A DNA stretch of 64,000 nucleotides from Omphalotus guepiniiformis (taxonomy: Eukaryota > Basidiomycota > Agaricomycetes > Agaricales > Omphalotaceae): the NCBI GenBank assembly GCA_028554645.1, contig JAQOOI010000040.1, positions 1 to 64,000 of the forward strand, read 5' to 3'. Positions within the stretch are counted from its first letter, which is position 1. Every line of letters begins with the position of its first letter. Position numbers and translations under genes: made by a program. The notes beneath the pieces were generated by a model. That model was not told where the DNA came from and made no database searches. It saw nothing but the letters and a program-made list of their open reading frames with translations. Shown one piece after another: positions 1 to 11,380 of this stretch.

Positions 1-282
1 GGATTATCAATGTTGTTGATAGCACTCTCTTCAGCATGCTCTGAGTGACTGTATGCATTGGCAACCAACTGAGAGAAAGGGACATCAGTGTTGGCTTGGC
101 TTCAGGTAACATGACTAACAAGTTTGTTGAGCGGAGCCAGTTTTGTGCTGGGATTGGGGAGAGGGTCGAGAGAGTCCGGGTCGGCCTGTTCTGGTTCCAC
201 TAGTTGTGTCTGGGAGCGCACTAGGTGGGCATGGGGTTCTGGGTGTCAGAGTGTAGGTGGGTTTTGACATAGCGTCACTCTT
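1..282 (+). other. Left flank of the host-like gene split by element A
   Basis: This short stretch lies outside element A. The right flank of the element (from 17319) opens directly into coding sequence of a host-like gene, so this block should be the upstream part of that gene. Read across the insertion, the frame used at 17319 meets a TAG at 269-271 that is best read as the 3' end of an intron (sequence gacatag just before CGTCACTCT). I cannot identify a confident exon further left. No start codon or promoter can be assigned. Confidence 0.4.
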
Positions 283-286
283 ACGG

Positions 287-2201
287 TGGCGCGACTAAAA
301 GCGGTCTAAAAGGACTTTGAAATCATGTCAGATTGAGAAAGATTTTGGTTGTTCACACATTGGAAACTGAACAATGAGACCTAGAGTTTCACCCAGAAAC
401 TCTTGCTAGTTGAAACATGAGAACACACTTAGGTTTTACTCAAGCCTGAGTGTAGAGTTAGACTTACAGTTACATGATATGGTACTTAGCAGCTGTGAAC
501 CAATGGGATCATGGGGAGAGATACTAGTTTTTGCCTCTCACTTTGTATTGGAGTAACCAATGTTCCCATGCTAAGTTGAGTTGGTCAGACCCACCCTCCT
601 AAAGACTAGAGACTCTCATGAATTGGTGTTGTTTGCATTTGTAATCCAAGGGAATGATGGAAGTTTAACAATTCAATCTGAGAAAACCATCTAAGTCCAC
701 TGGACTATCCGAACTCTAGGCTGGTCTTGCTAACTCAGGTTGGCTGATTCAAGACCTATGAATGCTGAGAGGTGCAGACAATCTTGTATTGTTTCTGACC
801 AGAGAAATATGTTGTACATTTGGTACTATGCTTAGGATGGTGTTACAACTTGTGAACCACCTTTGTCTGTTGGCTGAAAAGAGGAAAAATCCTCTAAGTC
901 ATTTCTGAAGAATGGAGTTAGATACTCAAGCCATCCTACCATTGGAGCTAGATGTTGATTCTGGAGTATCCCCCTCTGGAATGTAGCATCTAATTTAGTG
1001 ATACCCTGAACCCAGACACCCAAAATAGGGAAGAATAAATATTATTGGGACATAATTACGGGCCCATAGCTTGTTGGCTAAACAAACCAGCTAAAAGGAG
1101 AAGTACCCTCCTGGAGACAAATCAGATGCAAGATCTCTCTGTCAGATAGACACATGTGCTTACTGTACAGCTTGTGGATGATAGTAAACAACAGAGTAGG
1201 GTCCTAGATGACCTCTGAAACGGGAGAAAAGGATAACCACTGGATATGCTAGGAACGCAATCACCAGCAAACCCCAGTTAGGAAATCCAAAGGAGTTTGG
1301 CACATTTCAAAATCATAACAGATGTTGTCATATACACCATTCTGGACTGATATTGCGTGCTGTACACCCTTGTTAGATACCCTGGACTTGATTTGGCCAA
1401 GCCACTATGTGGACAAAAGCTATTTTTATAACAACATTTTATACCCAAGATACCTATACTGGACAGTATCTAACTGAAAGAAACTACCTACAAAAATACC
1501 GAAAAAGACACCAATCCCTGCTCAATTAGTCCCTTTCTGTTATCTATTCTATTTACTCTGCTCAGATTCCCTTACATTTTCGAGACTTACTATATTTATT
1601 TTTCTGACCTGTATATAAGAACTACCTCCTTGTAGATATTTTTCATTAAGTTAGGACTGCCTAGGCTCACTACCAAATCAGAACTTCTTCTAGACTAAAA
1701 TTTCCTGGCTCTTAGGAGTTTTAGTTATAGAGAAATATACCAGTTGTGGCAAACTTCTGTAAGAGTTCCCTTGTGAAGCAAACCTTGAGAGAGATACTGA
1801 AACTGTTGCTTGTCCACTGCTGTTCTGTCTGTGCTGTTCTGCCTGCTATGAAACTGTTGCTGCTTGACTGTTTCTGATTGATACTGTCACTGTTTGGACC
1901 ATTGGATCGAGTTGCCCACGTACTGATTATTGCCCTGAACCATCCCCCTGAACCCTGAGAAAACTAGTTTGCCCTCTGTCTTGAACCTGTGTTTTTGAGT
2001 TACCCTGTCAGCTTAAATACCCTGTTCAGAGGCATACTGTCAGACACTTGCTAGCTCAGTATTGAGTTCGATTGTCAAGGTTTAACTGTGCGAACCTTTG
2101 ACAACGCACAGCCACGACCTTCCACAAACCCCCCTATAATTGAGTTTTAGAGGTTGGTTTTCTTGAGACTTCCCCTCTGCTGTCCTAATTCTTGCACATT
2201 A
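287..2201 (+). repeat. 5' LTR of element A (1915 bp)
   Basis: It aligns end to end with 15057-17318 (without its nested insertion) and with the reverse complement of 25820-27622. It starts TGGCGCGACTAAAAGCGG, where the other copies start TGTCGCGAC. It is 112 bp longer than those two copies, which are both 1803 bp; the extra length is scattered as short insertions every few tens of bases. The terminal part resembles the end of LTR B (tgcggaat...tgacaacgccag). Confidence 0.9.
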
Positions 2202-2595
2202 TCTGGAGCCCACCGCGAGGGGTGGCTTTAGACTTGATATTTGAACCCTTCTGTGCTATTTGCACGCGTCTGGAACCTATCTGGACTATTCCCCTGCTTG
2301 AACTTTGTTCTGTTCTGCAGTTAGCAACTACATCTTTATAGAAGTTGTTGCAAGAAAAACATAGCTATATACTTCGAGTTTGCTTTGTCAAAATTAGCAG
2401 CTCAAGGAAAAGCACCCACCCTAGACAAACTAGAAATTCTGTGAGAGCTGGAACAGAAGAATTACCTCTGAACCAGTTACCCAGAAGGAAAAGTTCAAAA
2501 GGAAAGGAGAAAGAAGTGTCACCTGAACCTGAATCTAGTCCACTTTCGTCTCTATCATCCCTTAGTCCTATTTCCTGAAAGGAATCTTCCAGAGT
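2202..2595 (+). promoter_or_regulatory. Element A leader with primer binding site
   Basis: Two bases after the LTR, the sequence TGGAGCCCACCGCGAGGGG (2204-2222) begins with the TGG expected opposite a tRNA CCA end, at the usual position for a minus-strand primer binding site. I do not assign the tRNA. The rest of the leader up to the gag reading frame shows no other clear feature; a short open frame at 2345-2578 has no recognised motif. Confidence 0.6.
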
Positions 2596-4299
2596 TTGCT
2601 GAACTTTCAGCTAGATACAAGAAAAATAAGAGGAAATTTCTTAATAGTCCTCAATTCTTTTTCCTTGACTCATAAGAGAATACCTGTGAGGATTGTAAAA
2701 GATAAAAGAAACAACATGTCTACCACTGGTGAACAAGCTAATCCTGGAGAAGGTACTCAAGGGCAAGGTCCCACCGAGAATCTAACTCCACGGAGTGAGA
2801 TACTATCTTTGGAAATTGCACCTGATATTCAGGTACCTGCCCCAGCAATCCTAGAGTTGCAAAATGAGAAATTACCGAAAGTTTCGAAGCATGCACCCAT
2901 ATTTGACAAGAGACATCCATCTGAATTAGTTGCATGGTTGGCCAGAGTTAGAAAATATCTTTGTCTCCACTGGAACTAAGACTGATGCTGCAAAGGTCAT
3001 GTTGGCTCTCAGATATATGGAGTTCCATACTAAAGCAGAGTTTCAACGGCTTGAAGCAGTCAGAAATTTAGATTGGCTTGCATTTAAGGAGGCTTTGATG
3101 AAGAACTTTCCTGAATCTGCAGACAGAGGTCTGGGATCAAGACAAAAGCTTTATGCTATTGTAGAAGAATATAAACTCATTGTGCTTGGTGCTATTCAGA
3201 AACTGATGGCATTTAAGAGAGAGTATGAGATTGAGTATGAGAAACTGTCCTCTGGTGCTACACCTGTAGTATCTAACTCAGAAGCTGTTGCTGGTTTCTT
3301 GAGTGCATTGGATGAACCTTTCAGAAGAAAGCTTCTGGATCGTCTGGGAAAACAAAGTAATCCATGGCCACATACATGTTCAGAGGGAAGATGATCCTTT
3401 TACTCTGAAAGATGTCATGTCTGAGGCTGAGAAACTCTGTTCTGTAAAAAGAGCAGGTGGTTATAACTTTGGTTTATTCATGAATGGTCCTAGCATAGCT
3501 GAGGGTTACTCCAGAGTGCTTCCAACACCTGAACAGAGTGCTACTAGGAAATTGTATGATCCATACCAAGTAGCAACTACTGTGAAGGCAGAACCAGACC
3601 AATGGGCAATGAAGTTGTCTGCTACAGTGGATAGTCACCAGAATCAGTTTTAATCAGATCAGACAAGCTCAGGAATCGAATTTGGCAGCTCTTGCAAAGC
3701 TCTCAGAGACAGTTGCTAACTTGGCAAAAATGACCCAAGTAACATCTAGCTCCATGAGAATGAACATGAATGCTCCAATGCAAAATTCTGGGTCTGGGAT
3801 GAATTCTAATGGACACAATGGTGCTCCTAGGTCGTCTCAGGTCTCTTCTGTTCATAACAATTCTCACTCTGACTCTGATTGCTACATGTGTGATGAACCT
3901 GGACATAGATCTGTGGACTGTCCCCATCAACTTAGATTTATCAGGTTGGGGTGGATGACCAAAAACAGTGCTGGTAAATGGGCATTAAAAGATGGAGTGT
4001 ATTGGCCAAGAGCTGATCCTTCAGATACCCGGTCTAAGAAAGATAAGATTGAGGAAATTGCTAGAAGACATGGTTGGGACCAATCTCCCACTCATGTTGA
4101 CCAGAATCTGTATGCTTTTGAGGAAGAGGATACTGCTGTAATGGCAGGCCCTTCTCAAAGCAGTTCACTAGATGCTATAAACAGTCTTGTTGTGCAGTTC
4201 AGTCATGTTTGTACTACACTACAGAATTTAGCTCCAGTTGCTAACTTGGAGAAAAAGCAGATTCTGAAGAGAGATAGTACCTCTGAGTCGAAAAACTAG
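2596..4299 (+). pseudogene. gag: Element A gag (frame-broken)
   Basis: This is the capsid/nucleocapsid region of element A. Four overlapping or abutting reading frames (2596-2979, 2930-3394, 3303-3653, 3682-4299) follow one another in different phases and read as one protein with small indels. The capsid-like part includes the stretch LALRYMEF and a helical Glu/Lys-rich core. The last piece has a zinc knuckle, CYMCDEPGHRSVDC (CX2CX4HX4C), at about 3883-3924, preceded by an Asn/Ser/Met-rich linker. ATG at 2716 (MSTTGEQANP) is a plausible start. The frame breaks mean it cannot make full-length Gag as read, unless the consensus carries indel errors (see findings). Confidence 0.75.
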
Positions 4300-4307
4300 A
4301 GGTTCCA

Positions 4308-5708
4308 ATGAAGGAGTTTGGTGTAGAGGATGTGTTTTCACAACATCCTTCTCACAGAGCAAGTCAAACTCCTGAGGAATTTAATGTTGCAAAGAGAAAG
4401 AAAATGGAAGTCTTGTTACCCATCTTGAAACCATCTGAGAAGGAGAAATACAGACCCCCGGCCATGAGAAAAGAACAAGTTCATTTTGAGCTACCTGTTG
4501 AGTCTGACACTGAGGAGCCTGAGTCTCCCTCTGACATGGAGTTTGATACTGCATGGAGAGTATCTAACCGACCATTTGACAATGTAAAGGCAATTGATAG
4601 GCCACCTATACCAAAGGGAGCGCCTGTAGGGAGCCAACACAAGTCAAAGGAAGGTGATATTACTCAGTCTAGAACTAGAGAAGGAATGAATAGTGACACA
4701 AAGAATGCTATTGTTTATACAAAGCCTTTGCGCAAATCTGAGCCTGATTTCAAGCTTAGAAACTCATTGTTCAAACCTGGTCTTGCTGAAGAAATAGCAG
4801 ACAAAATCTTTAGGTCTGAGATAGATATTAGTAGTGGTAATCTCATTGCTATATCTCCTGCACTACAGAAAATCATGCAGAGAAAGTTGAAGAACAGTAG
4901 AGTGTATAAACGGCCTATAAAGGCTTTTGTTCAAGAGGTTAGGGATGAAGATAATCCTGAGTATGGTACTCAACTTGAGGAAGATGTTACTCTGTCTAAG
5001 GCAACCTATATGGTTAATGTTGATGATATGGCCTATGAGAGGGAAGATGTGTTTATTATCTTAGATGAAGACACAGATGACCTTAAGAAAGGTTCAGTGG
5101 TTCACATGGATGTTGTGGATCAATATCAACGAGATATTCCTTCAGAAGAAAGGGATAAGATCATTATAGTAGCTAGTCAGACTGACAGTCTAAAGGCAAT
5201 CTATCCAAAGATAAACTACTCTGACCAGCAAATTGAGACAGTCATTGACAGTGGCTCTCAAATTGTATCAATGGACACTAGAGTTGCAATTGGTTTAGGC
5301 CTGAGATGGGACCCTGCTACAGTAATCCATATGCAAAGTGCAAATGGGCAACTACAAGCAACAAGGGGACTAGCTAGGAATGTACCATTTACCTTTGGGG
5401 AGATTACAATCTATATGCAGATACATGTAATAGATAAAGTGCCTTATGATGTTCTCTTGGGGAGACCATTTGATGTGTTGACAAGCAGTGTGATTAGGAA
5501 CTTTGAGACTGGAGAACAAGAAATCACTATCACAGATCCAAACAGCGGAATGAAGTGTACAATGGGCACATATGATAGAGGTCATGGAGTAAAGGTCAAA
5601 CCTGTACCCGGTGAACCGAAACTTGTCCCAGAAACACAAAAATCTCCGAGTATCCCACTCAAGCCCGAGGGGGAGACTCAAAATTTTCATCGGACCTTAA
5701 TGAACTGA
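4308..5708 (+). CDS. Element A aspartic protease region
   Basis: An open frame of 466 codons follows the zinc knuckle in another phase. A retropepsin-like domain lies at about residues 300-400: the catalytic motif VIDSGSQIVSM (DSG), then a flap region and the family-typical VPYDVLLGRPF segment. The N-terminal 280 residues are charged and low in hydrophobics, with no recognised domain. It would cleave the Gag-Pol polyprotein inside the particle. It is separated from pol by further frame changes at about 5705 and 6220, so it is probably part of one ancestral polyprotein. Confidence 0.8.
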   Translation: MKEFGVEDVFSQHPSHRASQTPEEFNVAKRKKMEVLLPILKPSEKEKYRPPAMRKEQVHFELPVESDTEEPESPSDMEFDTAWRVSNRPFDNVKAIDRPPIPKGAPVGSQHKSKEGDITQSRTREGMNSDTKNAIVYTKPLRKSEPDFKLRNSLFKPGLAEEIADKIFRSEIDISSGNLIAISPALQKIMQRKLKNSRVYKRPIKAFVQEVRDEDNPEYGTQLEEDVTLSKATYMVNVDDMAYEREDVFIILDEDTDDLKKGSVVHMDVVDQYQRDIPSEERDKIIIVASQTDSLKAIYPKINYSDQQIETVIDSGSQIVSMDTRVAIGLGLRWDPATVIHMQSANGQLQATRGLARNVPFTFGEITIYMQIHVIDKVPYDVLLGRPFDVLTSSVIRNFETGEQEITITDPNSGMKCTMGTYDRGHGVKVKPVPGEPKLVPETQKSPSIPLKPEGETQNFHRTLMN

Positions 5709-6369
5709 TAGGAGATCAGGGAGAGGTTGCTGTTTGTATTGAAGTAGATGATGATGGAAATGCTACCATTGCTGGATTTAAGCTGCCAGATGCGAAATTG
5801 TTCTCAGAACCTGAAAAGGCTGAAGCATTTGTGTTTGCAGCTGAATCCACCATAAGAGAAAAAGATAAAGGTGTTGCAGATACAGTTAGATCATATCTAA
5901 ATCGTTCTGTAGACTCTGAAAAGAAGCAGGTGTATTGTACCTGGCGTGAAAATCAAACTTTGGATGGAAATCTGGAGTTAGACACTCCACCAGCGCCTGT
6001 ATACAATGAGGAACCAGTATTCAAGCGTCAACAAAAGAGGATTGACAAGTGTAAATCTGTTAAAGAAAAACACAAACAATCGCCTCTTAGACCTAGATGG
6101 AGCAGAAATGCTAATGGAAACAAGTTTGCTGAGTTAGTGACTGTATTGGCTTCAAGAAAGTACAAACCAGTTGCTGTAAAAGTTAAACCTGTTAAAGCTA
6201 CATTGCCTGCAGAGTTCTGAATTGAGAGAAAAATCATAGGAAATCTGTTAAAGGATATGCCTGAGCTACCTACTCATCCACCAGAGTTCACTCCTGGGAA
6301 GAGGTATACGCAAGAAGAAAAGAAATTATAGACAAGAATCATAATGAAGGTTTCTTATGGCCTGAAGAA
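5709..6369 (+). pseudogene. Element A protease-RT linker, frame-broken
   Basis: The reading frame 5798-6220 (140 codons) is Lys/Glu-rich and in a phase different from both neighbours. It continues the polyprotein between protease and reverse transcriptase. A further short stretch (6241-6369) reads toward the RT N-terminus but is broken by a stop at 6328. No catalytic motif is visible. Confidence 0.5.
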
Positions 6370-9300
6370 ATGAAGCTTGTACATCATCTCATGAAAGTCC
6401 AAGAGAAATCATTTGCATGGGAAGCATCTGAAGGTGGAACTTTTAATACAGAGTTCTTTCCTCCAGTGAAGTTCCCAGTATTGCCTCACACACCATGGGT
6501 GGAAAGGAATATTCCTATACCTCCAGGGATCTATGATCAAGTGTGTAAGATGATTAAGGACAAGATAGATGCTGGTGTCTATGAGCCTTCTAGTTCATCC
6601 TATAGATCTAAATGGTTCTGTGTCTTAAAGAAAGATGGAAAAAGCTTAAGATTGGTACACAGTTTGGAACCACTCAATAAAGTGACTATCCAACATTCAG
6701 GAATTCCTCCTGCAACTGCAGATATAGCTAGAAGCTTTTCTGGAAGAGCATGTTTGGGATTGCTGGATATCTTTGTTGGCTATGATGAGAGACTGGTTGA
6801 TGAAAGTTCAAGAGATCTTACAACCTTCCAGACACCTTTTGGCCCACATAGATTAGTGAAGTTACCTATGGGTTGGACAAACTCTGTTCCTATCTATCAT
6901 GATGATGTTACATATATCTTCAGAGATGAAATTCCACATGTAACTAAACCTTACATTGATGATGTACCAGTAAAAGGTCCTGCATCTCGTTATGAAACTC
7001 CAGATGGAGGATATGAGACTATATCTGAGAATTCTGGCATCAGGAGGTTTGTGTGGGAGCATCTACAGAATATGAACAGAATTGTACAGAGAATGAAACA
7101 TGCTGGTGGTACTTTTGCTGGTACCAAAGCTTTTATCTGTGTAGCTGAAGGTGATGTTGTTGGACATCATGTCAGTTATGAAGGAAAAAAACCAGTTGAA
7201 CAGCTAGCTGAGGTTGTTCTGACTTGTGATGCATCAAAATGGTCTGAAAAGAAAGATATCCGGTCATTTTTGGGCACTGCTGGTCAGATGAGAATGTTCA
7301 TAAAGGATTATGCTAAGAAAGCTAGATCTTTAACAATCTTAACTGGAGATGTACCGTTTCAAATGGGTCCTGCAGAGTTAGAAGCTGTAGAAATGATTAA
7401 AGATGGGATTAGGAATGCTCCAGCACTCCGTCCTATTGACTATGATTTAAGTTCTGGAATCACCCTTTCAGTAGATACTTCATGGATGGCAGTTGGTTTT
7501 CAATTGTACCAAACAGATCATCTGGATCCTAAGAAGAAATACTACAATTGGATGGGTTCTATTACTTTAAATGAGAGAGAAGCAAGGTTTTCCCAACCTA
7601 AGAGAGAACTTTATGGCTTGATGTTGGCCTTACAACAAACATACTACCAGACATATGGATGTAGGGAACTTACTGTGGAAACAGATGCAAGCTACATTAA
7701 AGGCATGCTTGACAAGCCCAGTAGTGGTTCCAATGCAACCATAAACAGGTGGATTGAAGAAATAAGGAAGTTTCACTTTACCTTAGTACACATCAAAGGT
7801 ACTGAACACAAAGGACCTGATGGTTTATCAAGACCCCCTAGGGGCACCATACCAACTGAAAGAGCTGCGTCTAGAGATCCTGATTCATTTATTGATGAAG
7901 ATGACGGTCTGCCAGTGAAATTCAGGATGGGAGATGGTGAAACTGAGTCACCCTTTCAGTTTGAGTCCTTTAAAGATGAAATAGATACTAGAGGAGGTTA
8001 CTTGCAGGATGTTGCTAAGTCAATTGATGACTTTGAAGACGATTTGCAAGAAGCCATTGAAGAAGAACACCATCTGAATTCCATTAGAGCGTTGTTGCTA
8101 ACTCAATACCCAGTATCTAACTCGGTGTTGCAGTTTGCTCAAACTCTTGTTGTGCCTGAAGGAGGTACTGAATGGACACATGAACACCTTTACCGGGAAG
8201 ATCATAGATCTGCATCTACAAAAGAGCTGGATGATCAACTTGATTTAATTAGAGACTGGTATCTGCACAGAAACCAGTATCTAACTCAATTGAGTGGGAC
8301 ACTCCAGAAAAAGTTCTTATCCAGAGCTGTAAAATTCTTTGTAGACAGAGATGGTCGTCTCTATAGGAGAAATGATGAGACAGGAGGCCAGCATAGACTG
8401 GTTGTGCCTAAAGGGAAAAGGATGTACATGGTGCATGCTGCTCATGATTATCTGGGACATAAAGGAATGTTTGCAACAAAAGCTCTTATAGAAAAGCGTT
8501 TTTGGTGGCCAGACTTGAATGGTGATGTCAATTGGTTTGTCAAATCCTGCCAAGTCTGCCAGAACTGCAAAATGGACTTGTTGAAAATTCCTCCCATTCT
8601 TACCCACACTCCCTCTCTGTTTCAGAAGATTCATGTTGATGTTTTCAAAGTATCACCTGCAAGCAATGATTGCAAAGATGTTGTACATGGCAGATGTGCA
8701 CTATCATCTTGGTCTGAAGGAAGAGCTTTAAGATCTGACAATGCTAGGTCATTGGGAGAATGGTTCTTTGATGATATTATATGCAGATGGGGTTGTCCTG
8801 ATGAAGTTGTAACTGACAATGCACCTCAAATGCAAGCTATGCTTAAATGGCTAGAAGAGAAATATGGGATTAAAGGAATTAACATATCCCCTTACAATTC
8901 ACAAGCCAATGGCAAGATTGAGAGAGCCCACTTTGACATTAGAACTGCCCTTGCAAAAGCTACAGGGGGAGATTTAAAGAGATGGTGGTGGTTTCTCAAG
9001 CATGTCTTCTGGGCAGATAGAATTACAGCTAGAAAGGGACTTGGATGTTCACCATACCTCCTTGTTACCGGTGCTGAACCTATTTTACCCTTAGATATTG
9101 TTGAGTTCACTTGGTTGGTAAAACTACCAGATAGAATTCTGACATATGAGGAACTTATTGGCTACAGAGCTCAAGCTCTAGCTAAACATAGAACCCATGT
9201 TCAAGAAATGATATCCAGGATAGATACTACCAAGAGGGATACTCTAAGGCAATATGAAGAAGAATACAGAAATGTTATCAGAGACTTTGATTTCAAACCT

Positions 9301-9762
9301 GGTACATTAGTACAAGTCAGAAATACACAAGTTGAGAAGAACTTGGACAGGAAAATGTATCCTAGATACTTGGGTCCCATGATTGTAATAAGGAGAACCA
9401 AAGGGGGATCCTACATTGTGGCTCAAATGGATGGTACTGTACTCAGAGAAAAGGTTGCTGCCTTCAGAGTACTGCCCCATGTTGCTAGATATGAACCAAT
9501 TGAACTGCCTGAGAACATTCATGAACTTATAGACTTGACTAGTGAACAGCTAGAAGCCATGGTTAATGAAAACACGGAGTTAGATAGTGAACTTGAAAGG
9601 GATTATATTTTTGACAGTATTCCTCAGTTGAGGATTCCTGTTGATGATGAAGACTTAGAAGAGTTCACTGATGAAGAAGCTGCATCTGACAATGATGTAG
9701 GTGAAGAAGAACCTGATTGGGATGCTCCAATGCAGACCAGGGCTCGTTCTTCAAAGAGATAG
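6370..9762 (+). CDS. pol: Element A pol: reverse transcriptase, RNase H, integrase
   Basis: An uninterrupted frame of 1130 residues. Reverse transcriptase occupies about residues 50-280; the catalytic loop is YIDDV near residue 195, with the upstream motif LVKLPMGWTNSVP. RNase H covers about 360-490, with VDTSWMAVGF, KRELYGLMLAL, VETDAS and GPDGLSRPP. The integrase zinc domain (HX3-4H...CQVCQNC) is near 680-735. The catalytic core has Asp in HVDVF, Asp in VTDNAPQM and Glu in NGKIERAH. A GPY/F-like module (YPRYLGPMIV) is followed by an acidic tail; no chromodomain is seen. Together these domains copy the RNA into DNA and insert it. The RT substitutes several residues common in Ty3 elements (LDIFVGYDE where LDLRSGYHQ is usual). 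Codon use is AGA-rich and visibly poor in CpG, unlike element D. Confidence 0.92.
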   Translation: MKLVHHLMKVQEKSFAWEASEGGTFNTEFFPPVKFPVLPHTPWVERNIPIPPGIYDQVCKMIKDKIDAGVYEPSSSSYRSKWFCVLKKDGKSLRLVHSLEPLNKVTIQHSGIPPATADIARSFSGRACLGLLDIFVGYDERLVDESSRDLTTFQTPFGPHRLVKLPMGWTNSVPIYHDDVTYIFRDEIPHVTKPYIDDVPVKGPASRYETPDGGYETISENSGIRRFVWEHLQNMNRIVQRMKHAGGTFAGTKAFICVAEGDVVGHHVSYEGKKPVEQLAEVVLTCDASKWSEKKDIRSFLGTAGQMRMFIKDYAKKARSLTILTGDVPFQMGPAELEAVEMIKDGIRNAPALRPIDYDLSSGITLSVDTSWMAVGFQLYQTDHLDPKKKYYNWMGSITLNEREARFSQPKRELYGLMLALQQTYYQTYGCRELTVETDASYIKGMLDKPSSGSNATINRWIEEIRKFHFTLVHIKGTEHKGPDGLSRPPRGTIPTERAASRDPDSFIDEDDGLPVKFRMGDGETESPFQFESFKDEIDTRGGYLQDVAKSIDDFEDDLQEAIEEEHHLNSIRALLLTQYPVSNSVLQFAQTLVVPEGGTEWTHEHLYREDHRSASTKELDDQLDLIRDWYLHRNQYLTQLSGTLQKKFLSRAVKFFVDRDGRLYRRNDETGGQHRLVVPKGKRMYMVHAAHDYLGHKGMFATKALIEKRFWWPDLNGDVNWFVKSCQVCQNCKMDLLKIPPILTHTPSLFQKIHVDVFKVSPASNDCKDVVHGRCALSSWSEGRALRSDNARSLGEWFFDDIICRWGCPDEVVTDNAPQMQAMLKWLEEKYGIKGINISPYNSQANGKIERAHFDIRTALAKATGGDLKRWWWFLKHVFWADRITARKGLGCSPYLLVTGAEPILPLDIVEFTWLVKLPDRILTYEELIGYRAQALAKHRTHVQEMISRIDTTKRDTLRQYEEEYRNVIRDFDFKPGTLVQVRNTQVEKNLDRKMYPRYLGPMIVIRRTKGGSYIVAQMDGTVLREKVAAFRVLPHVARYEPIELPENIHELIDLTSEQLEAMVNENTELDSELERDYIFDSIPQLRIPVDDEDLEEFTDEEAASDNDVGEEEPDWDAPMQTRARSSKR

Positions 9763-9976
9763 AAAGATAAAACACACTGTATTTGAAAAGGTAGCTAGTT
9801 AGATACTCGAGAGAGACTATCTAGCTCAATGAAAAATAAATAAAAGTGTAAAAAGTAGTTCTAAACTACTAAGATGAACGAAAAGGATGTTCTAAATACT
9901 CGAGGATGTCCTATGCGATGTACCAGTGATGTGTATACTACCTATACATTGAAACTAAGGTGCTAAAAAGTAACAT
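9763..9976. other. Convergent gap between pol and aORF1
   Basis: This 214 bp gap separates the ends of the converging pol and aORF1 genes. It holds one exact GTTAGATAC (9798-9806, within AGTTAGATACTCGAG) and two weaker variants. It should contain the 3' ends and polyadenylation signals of aORF1, but no clear signal can be defined by eye. Confidence 0.4.
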
Positions 9977-11380
9977 CTAGTTCAGTGTTAAGTCTGCAGG
10001 AGGAAATTCATGAAATGGAGCTGGGTCTGAAGCTACTGCTGGACCTGCCTGCAAGGGATCCTGAGAGGCGCGATTGGCCTTCTCTTTTGCCTTCCTGAGC
10101 TGCTCCAACTTGGAATATTCCTGGTAGGCAAACCTGTACTGAGAATGGTGATACTGGATAGCATGTTGGTGAACACTGAGTTCAGTCCTCAGAAAGTTGG
10201 AAATAGAGTGAAGGACTTCTGGAGAGAAGTGGTCAAGGTCCATGAACGGAAATAAAGCCGTAATGCGATTAACTATCTCTTCTCCACTCTCCCTGAGTTT
10301 GCGCTCATCTGTAAAGCATAGAGTTAGATACTCAACGCAGGTACCAGATTGAGTTAGATACTCACGCTCTGTCTCTTCACTAAGGTTGACAAAGGGCTTC
10401 TCAATGCGAGGCTTCTTCTGACTACCAGCCTTGGGAGTTTCTGGGACAGTCTCAGGCTATAGGAGCAGTAAACAGTCAGTTATGCTGTACTTAGCAACTC
10501 AGAGTAAAAATAACCCTTACCACTTTGGACTGAATTGGGTTGGCCTATATGGTCCAAAAGACGTTCAAAGTAAGTAAAAGAGATGAAATAATAAGGCTGA
10601 GAAAGGATACCTACCACTGGAGTAGTAGGTACTACTTTGTCCTTAGCAGTCTTAGCAGCTGCACTAGGGGTGTTGGTAACCTTGCCTGAGTCCTTGCTGT
10701 CCTTCTTGGGAGCATGGATGGACGCAGAAAGTCCCAGGGCTGGTCCATCAGCCATCTGAAAAATGAAAGGAAAGGAAAATTAGAAATTATTCAGGCCACT
10801 ATGAAGTTAGATACTCAACAGTAACGTCTCCATCGCCTGTAATAACTTCGATTTCCTCATCCTCATCATTGTCGTCATCAACAAGCTCAGGAGTTTTCGC
10901 TGGCTGCACGGAAACATGCAGTTAGTTACTCCAGGTGACGAGGATACTCGAGAAAAATGCTTACTTTGCGCTTTCTGGGTGGAAGATCCCTCTCCCTGCG
11001 CTTAACCAAGTCCTCCCTGAAGATCTTGATATGAGCAAAAGTGTCAGGCTCAGGAATGCTTGAATATTTCTTGAGGGTGTCAGACACCAAGGAAACACCT
11101 TTGTCATATAGACCAAAGGCTTCTTCGGACTTGGCAACTGCAAAAGCAGGAAGGGACTTTTTCTATAACAGAGAAACGCAGAGTTAGATACTGGAACATG
11201 GCGGACATCGAGTTAGATGTTACTCACAAGATGACTAGCTAGGGCAGTGACCAACATGCCCAATAGCTCAGTATCGACGTCCTTGGCCTCCATAGCTCCA
11301 GTAGCACGAGAAATATAACATTGAGTAGTTGCTACCCACTCAGGGCGCTCAGGCCAACCTTTGGGACCTTTTGGGGGCAT
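9977..11380 (-). CDS. Element A antisense gene 1 (aORF1), seven exons
   Basis: Exons (minus strand): 11380-11228, 11162-10965, 10903-10820, 10755-10615, 10544-10521, 10456-10366, 10308-9977. They join in one open frame of 1023 nt (340 residues), starting at ATG 11380 (MPPKGPKGWPERPEW). Introns are 57-70 nt; one exon is only 24 nt. Most have GTGAGT/GTAAG/GTAGG donors; the third donor (GTTGAG) is weak. I recognise no family. Visible features: a Lys/Arg patch PPRKRK at residues 112-117 that could be a nuclear signal, an Asp/Glu-rich run just after it, a Lys/Thr/Pro-rich middle, and a C-terminal helical segment with a short coiled coil (SKLEQLRKAKEKA). It lies inside the retrotransposon, opposite to pol. 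Introns 1, 3 and 6 carry the element's recurring word GTATCTAAC or close variants. Function unknown. Confidence 0.7.
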
